Assembly (NCBI GenBank): GCA_009702305.1
Contig: WLIH01000181.1
Coordinates: 1 to 6,074 of the forward strand
Source of the DNA: Actinomycetota bacterium
GTDB taxonomy: Bacteria; Actinomycetota; Actinomycetes; Propionibacteriales; Nocardioidaceae
Length of the DNA stretch: 6,074 nucleotides
Direction: 5' to 3'
Shown here: positions 5,292 to 6,074 of the stretch, piece after piece
Numbering within the stretch: position 1 is the first letter of the stretch
Layout: each line of letters starts with the position of its first letter
The notes under the pieces: generated by a model
Databases searched by the model: none
What the model saw: the letters and a program-made list of their open reading frames with translations, nothing else
Told to the model about the DNA's origin: nothing
Translations under genes and position numbers: made by a program

Positions 5292-6074
5292 CAGCCCGCG
5301 CCGGCGGGCGATGGCTGCTGCCTCGGTGCGCCCACCGGCGCCGAGCTTGCCGAGGATGTTGGACACGTGCACCGAGACGGTCTTGGCGCTGATGAAGAGC
5401 AGCTTGCCGATCTCGCCGTTGGAGCGGCCCTCGGCGACCAGCGCGAGGATCTCGGTCTCCCGCGCGGTGAGCGTGTCCGGGGCGCCCTCGGCCCGCACCG
5501 GCGACGACCCGAGGGCGCGCAGCTCGTCGAGCAGGGGCTGGGCGCCGAGCCGGCGAGCGCTCTCGCGTGCCCGGTCGGCCTGCTCGCGCGCTCCTGCTGC
5601 ATCGCCGCTCGCCCGCAGCACAGCGGCCAGGGTGGCCCGGACGCGGGCGGTCTCGTGCACGTGTCCGTAGTCGTCGTAGAGCACGACCGCCTCGCGCCAG
5701 GCGTCGACGAGCACCTCGGCCGGCGGCGCCGCCACCCCGGCCAGCCAGCGTGCCCGCAGGGTCTCGGCGTCGAGCCGCTTGACCCAGGCCCGTCCTTCCG
5801 GGCCCCAGTGACCGGACGGGTCGGTGTAGCGCTCGAGGACCGTGTGACCGTCGGTGTGCAGCCGCTCGACCTGCTCGACGTACGACGCCCGCTCGCTCGC
5901 GGTCAGGCGCGGCATCGTATCGGCGATGATGCCGATCGCCGTCGCGGCGAGACGGATGCGAGCGCTGAACCACTCGTGCCAGATCTCGGTGAGCACGGCG
6001 ACGGCCTCGGCGTAGATGCGGAGCACGGCGGCGAGGTCGTCGCGCCGACCGGCGCCGATCATCTCGAGTGCCCC
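5280..6074 (-). CDS. LuxR-type transcriptional regulator, C-terminal part (cut by window edge)
   Basis: The visible 264 residues form the carboxy-terminal end of a LuxR/NarL-type regulator. The last part, about 60 residues ending two short of the carboxy terminus, is a complete helix-turn-helix domain: LTARETEIL opens it and SNGEIGKLLFISAKTVSVHVSN follows (the recognition helix). Ahead of it are Ala/Arg-rich helical segments, for example ATLAAVLRASGDAAGAREQA, which resemble TPR-like repeats. The frame stays open to the window edge with no convincing start; ATG 6062 has no proper ribosome binding site and would begin in mid-helix. It is therefore probably the end of a large LuxR regulator of the ATP-binding MalT/LAL type, whose ATPase domain would lie to the right. 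That architecture is inference. No receiver domain or autoinducer-binding domain is visible. The gene precedes the sucrase/ferredoxin-like gene by 40 bases and could control it. Targets and signal are unknown. Confidence 0.88.
   Translation of the reverse strand, partial: GALEMIGAGRRDDLAAVLRIYAEAVAVLTEIWHEWFSARIRLAATAIGIIADTMPRLTASERASYVEQVERLHTDGHTVLERYTDPSGHWGPEGRAWVKRLDAETLRARWLAGVAAPPAEVLVDAWREAVVLYDDYGHVHETARVRATLAAVLRASGDAAGAREQADRARESARRLGAQPLLDELRALGSSPVRAEGAPDTLTARETEILALVAEGRSNGEIGKLLFISAKTVSVHVSNILGKLGAGGRTEAAAIARRRGLIPG

Overview
The window is very GC-rich, gene-dense DNA with strong G/C third-position bias, GTG starts, 4-base gene overlaps and an actinobacterial-type promoter. 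The gene content points to a high-GC actinomycete: an EthR-like TetR regulator, an actinobacterial M1 peptidase, a sucrase/ferredoxin-like protein and a large LuxR-type regulator. Nocardioidaceae or a relative is my best guess, but the sequence does not prove it. No RNA genes, insertion sequences, CRISPR arrays or phage genes are visible, and no gene-free stretch exceeds 80 bases.

Left block (1-2249, minus strand). Three genes read leftwards as one tightly packed operon: a class B flavin monooxygenase, an EthR-like TetR regulator and an alpha/beta hydrolase cut by the window edge. The first two overlap by GTGA and the last two by ATGA, so translation is probably coupled. A clear promoter (TTGACG, 17-base spacer, TAGCGT) and a strong ribosome binding site precede the monooxygenase. 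Overlapping inverted repeats cover the -35 box and are the natural candidate operator for the TetR protein.

Divergent gene (2250-2975, plus strand). A short-chain dehydrogenase starts 15 bases from the operator, so the same repressor probably controls it. Together the four genes look like a small regulated oxidation cassette: dehydrogenase (alcohol/ketone), flavin monooxygenase (oxygen insertion or heteroatom oxidation) and hydrolase (ester or lactone cleavage). The arrangement recalls mycobacterial ethA/ethR, but the regulator lies inside the operon and the monooxygenase carries the FMO fingerprint rather than the Baeyer-Villiger one. The substrate is unknown.

Right block (2976-6074). An exported short-form M1 metallopeptidase (plus strand) is probably translated from a leaderless GTG-start mRNA. 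Its stop overlaps that of a convergent sucrase/ferredoxin-like gene, whose Cys/His pattern predicts a bis-histidinyl thioredoxin-like [2Fe-2S] protein. Upstream of that gene, in the same direction, lies the C-terminal part of a LuxR-type regulator that runs off the right edge. These three genes have no obvious link to the oxidation cassette. I see no wholly new system; the most distinctive features are the regulated monooxygenase cassette and the iron-sulfur ligand pattern.
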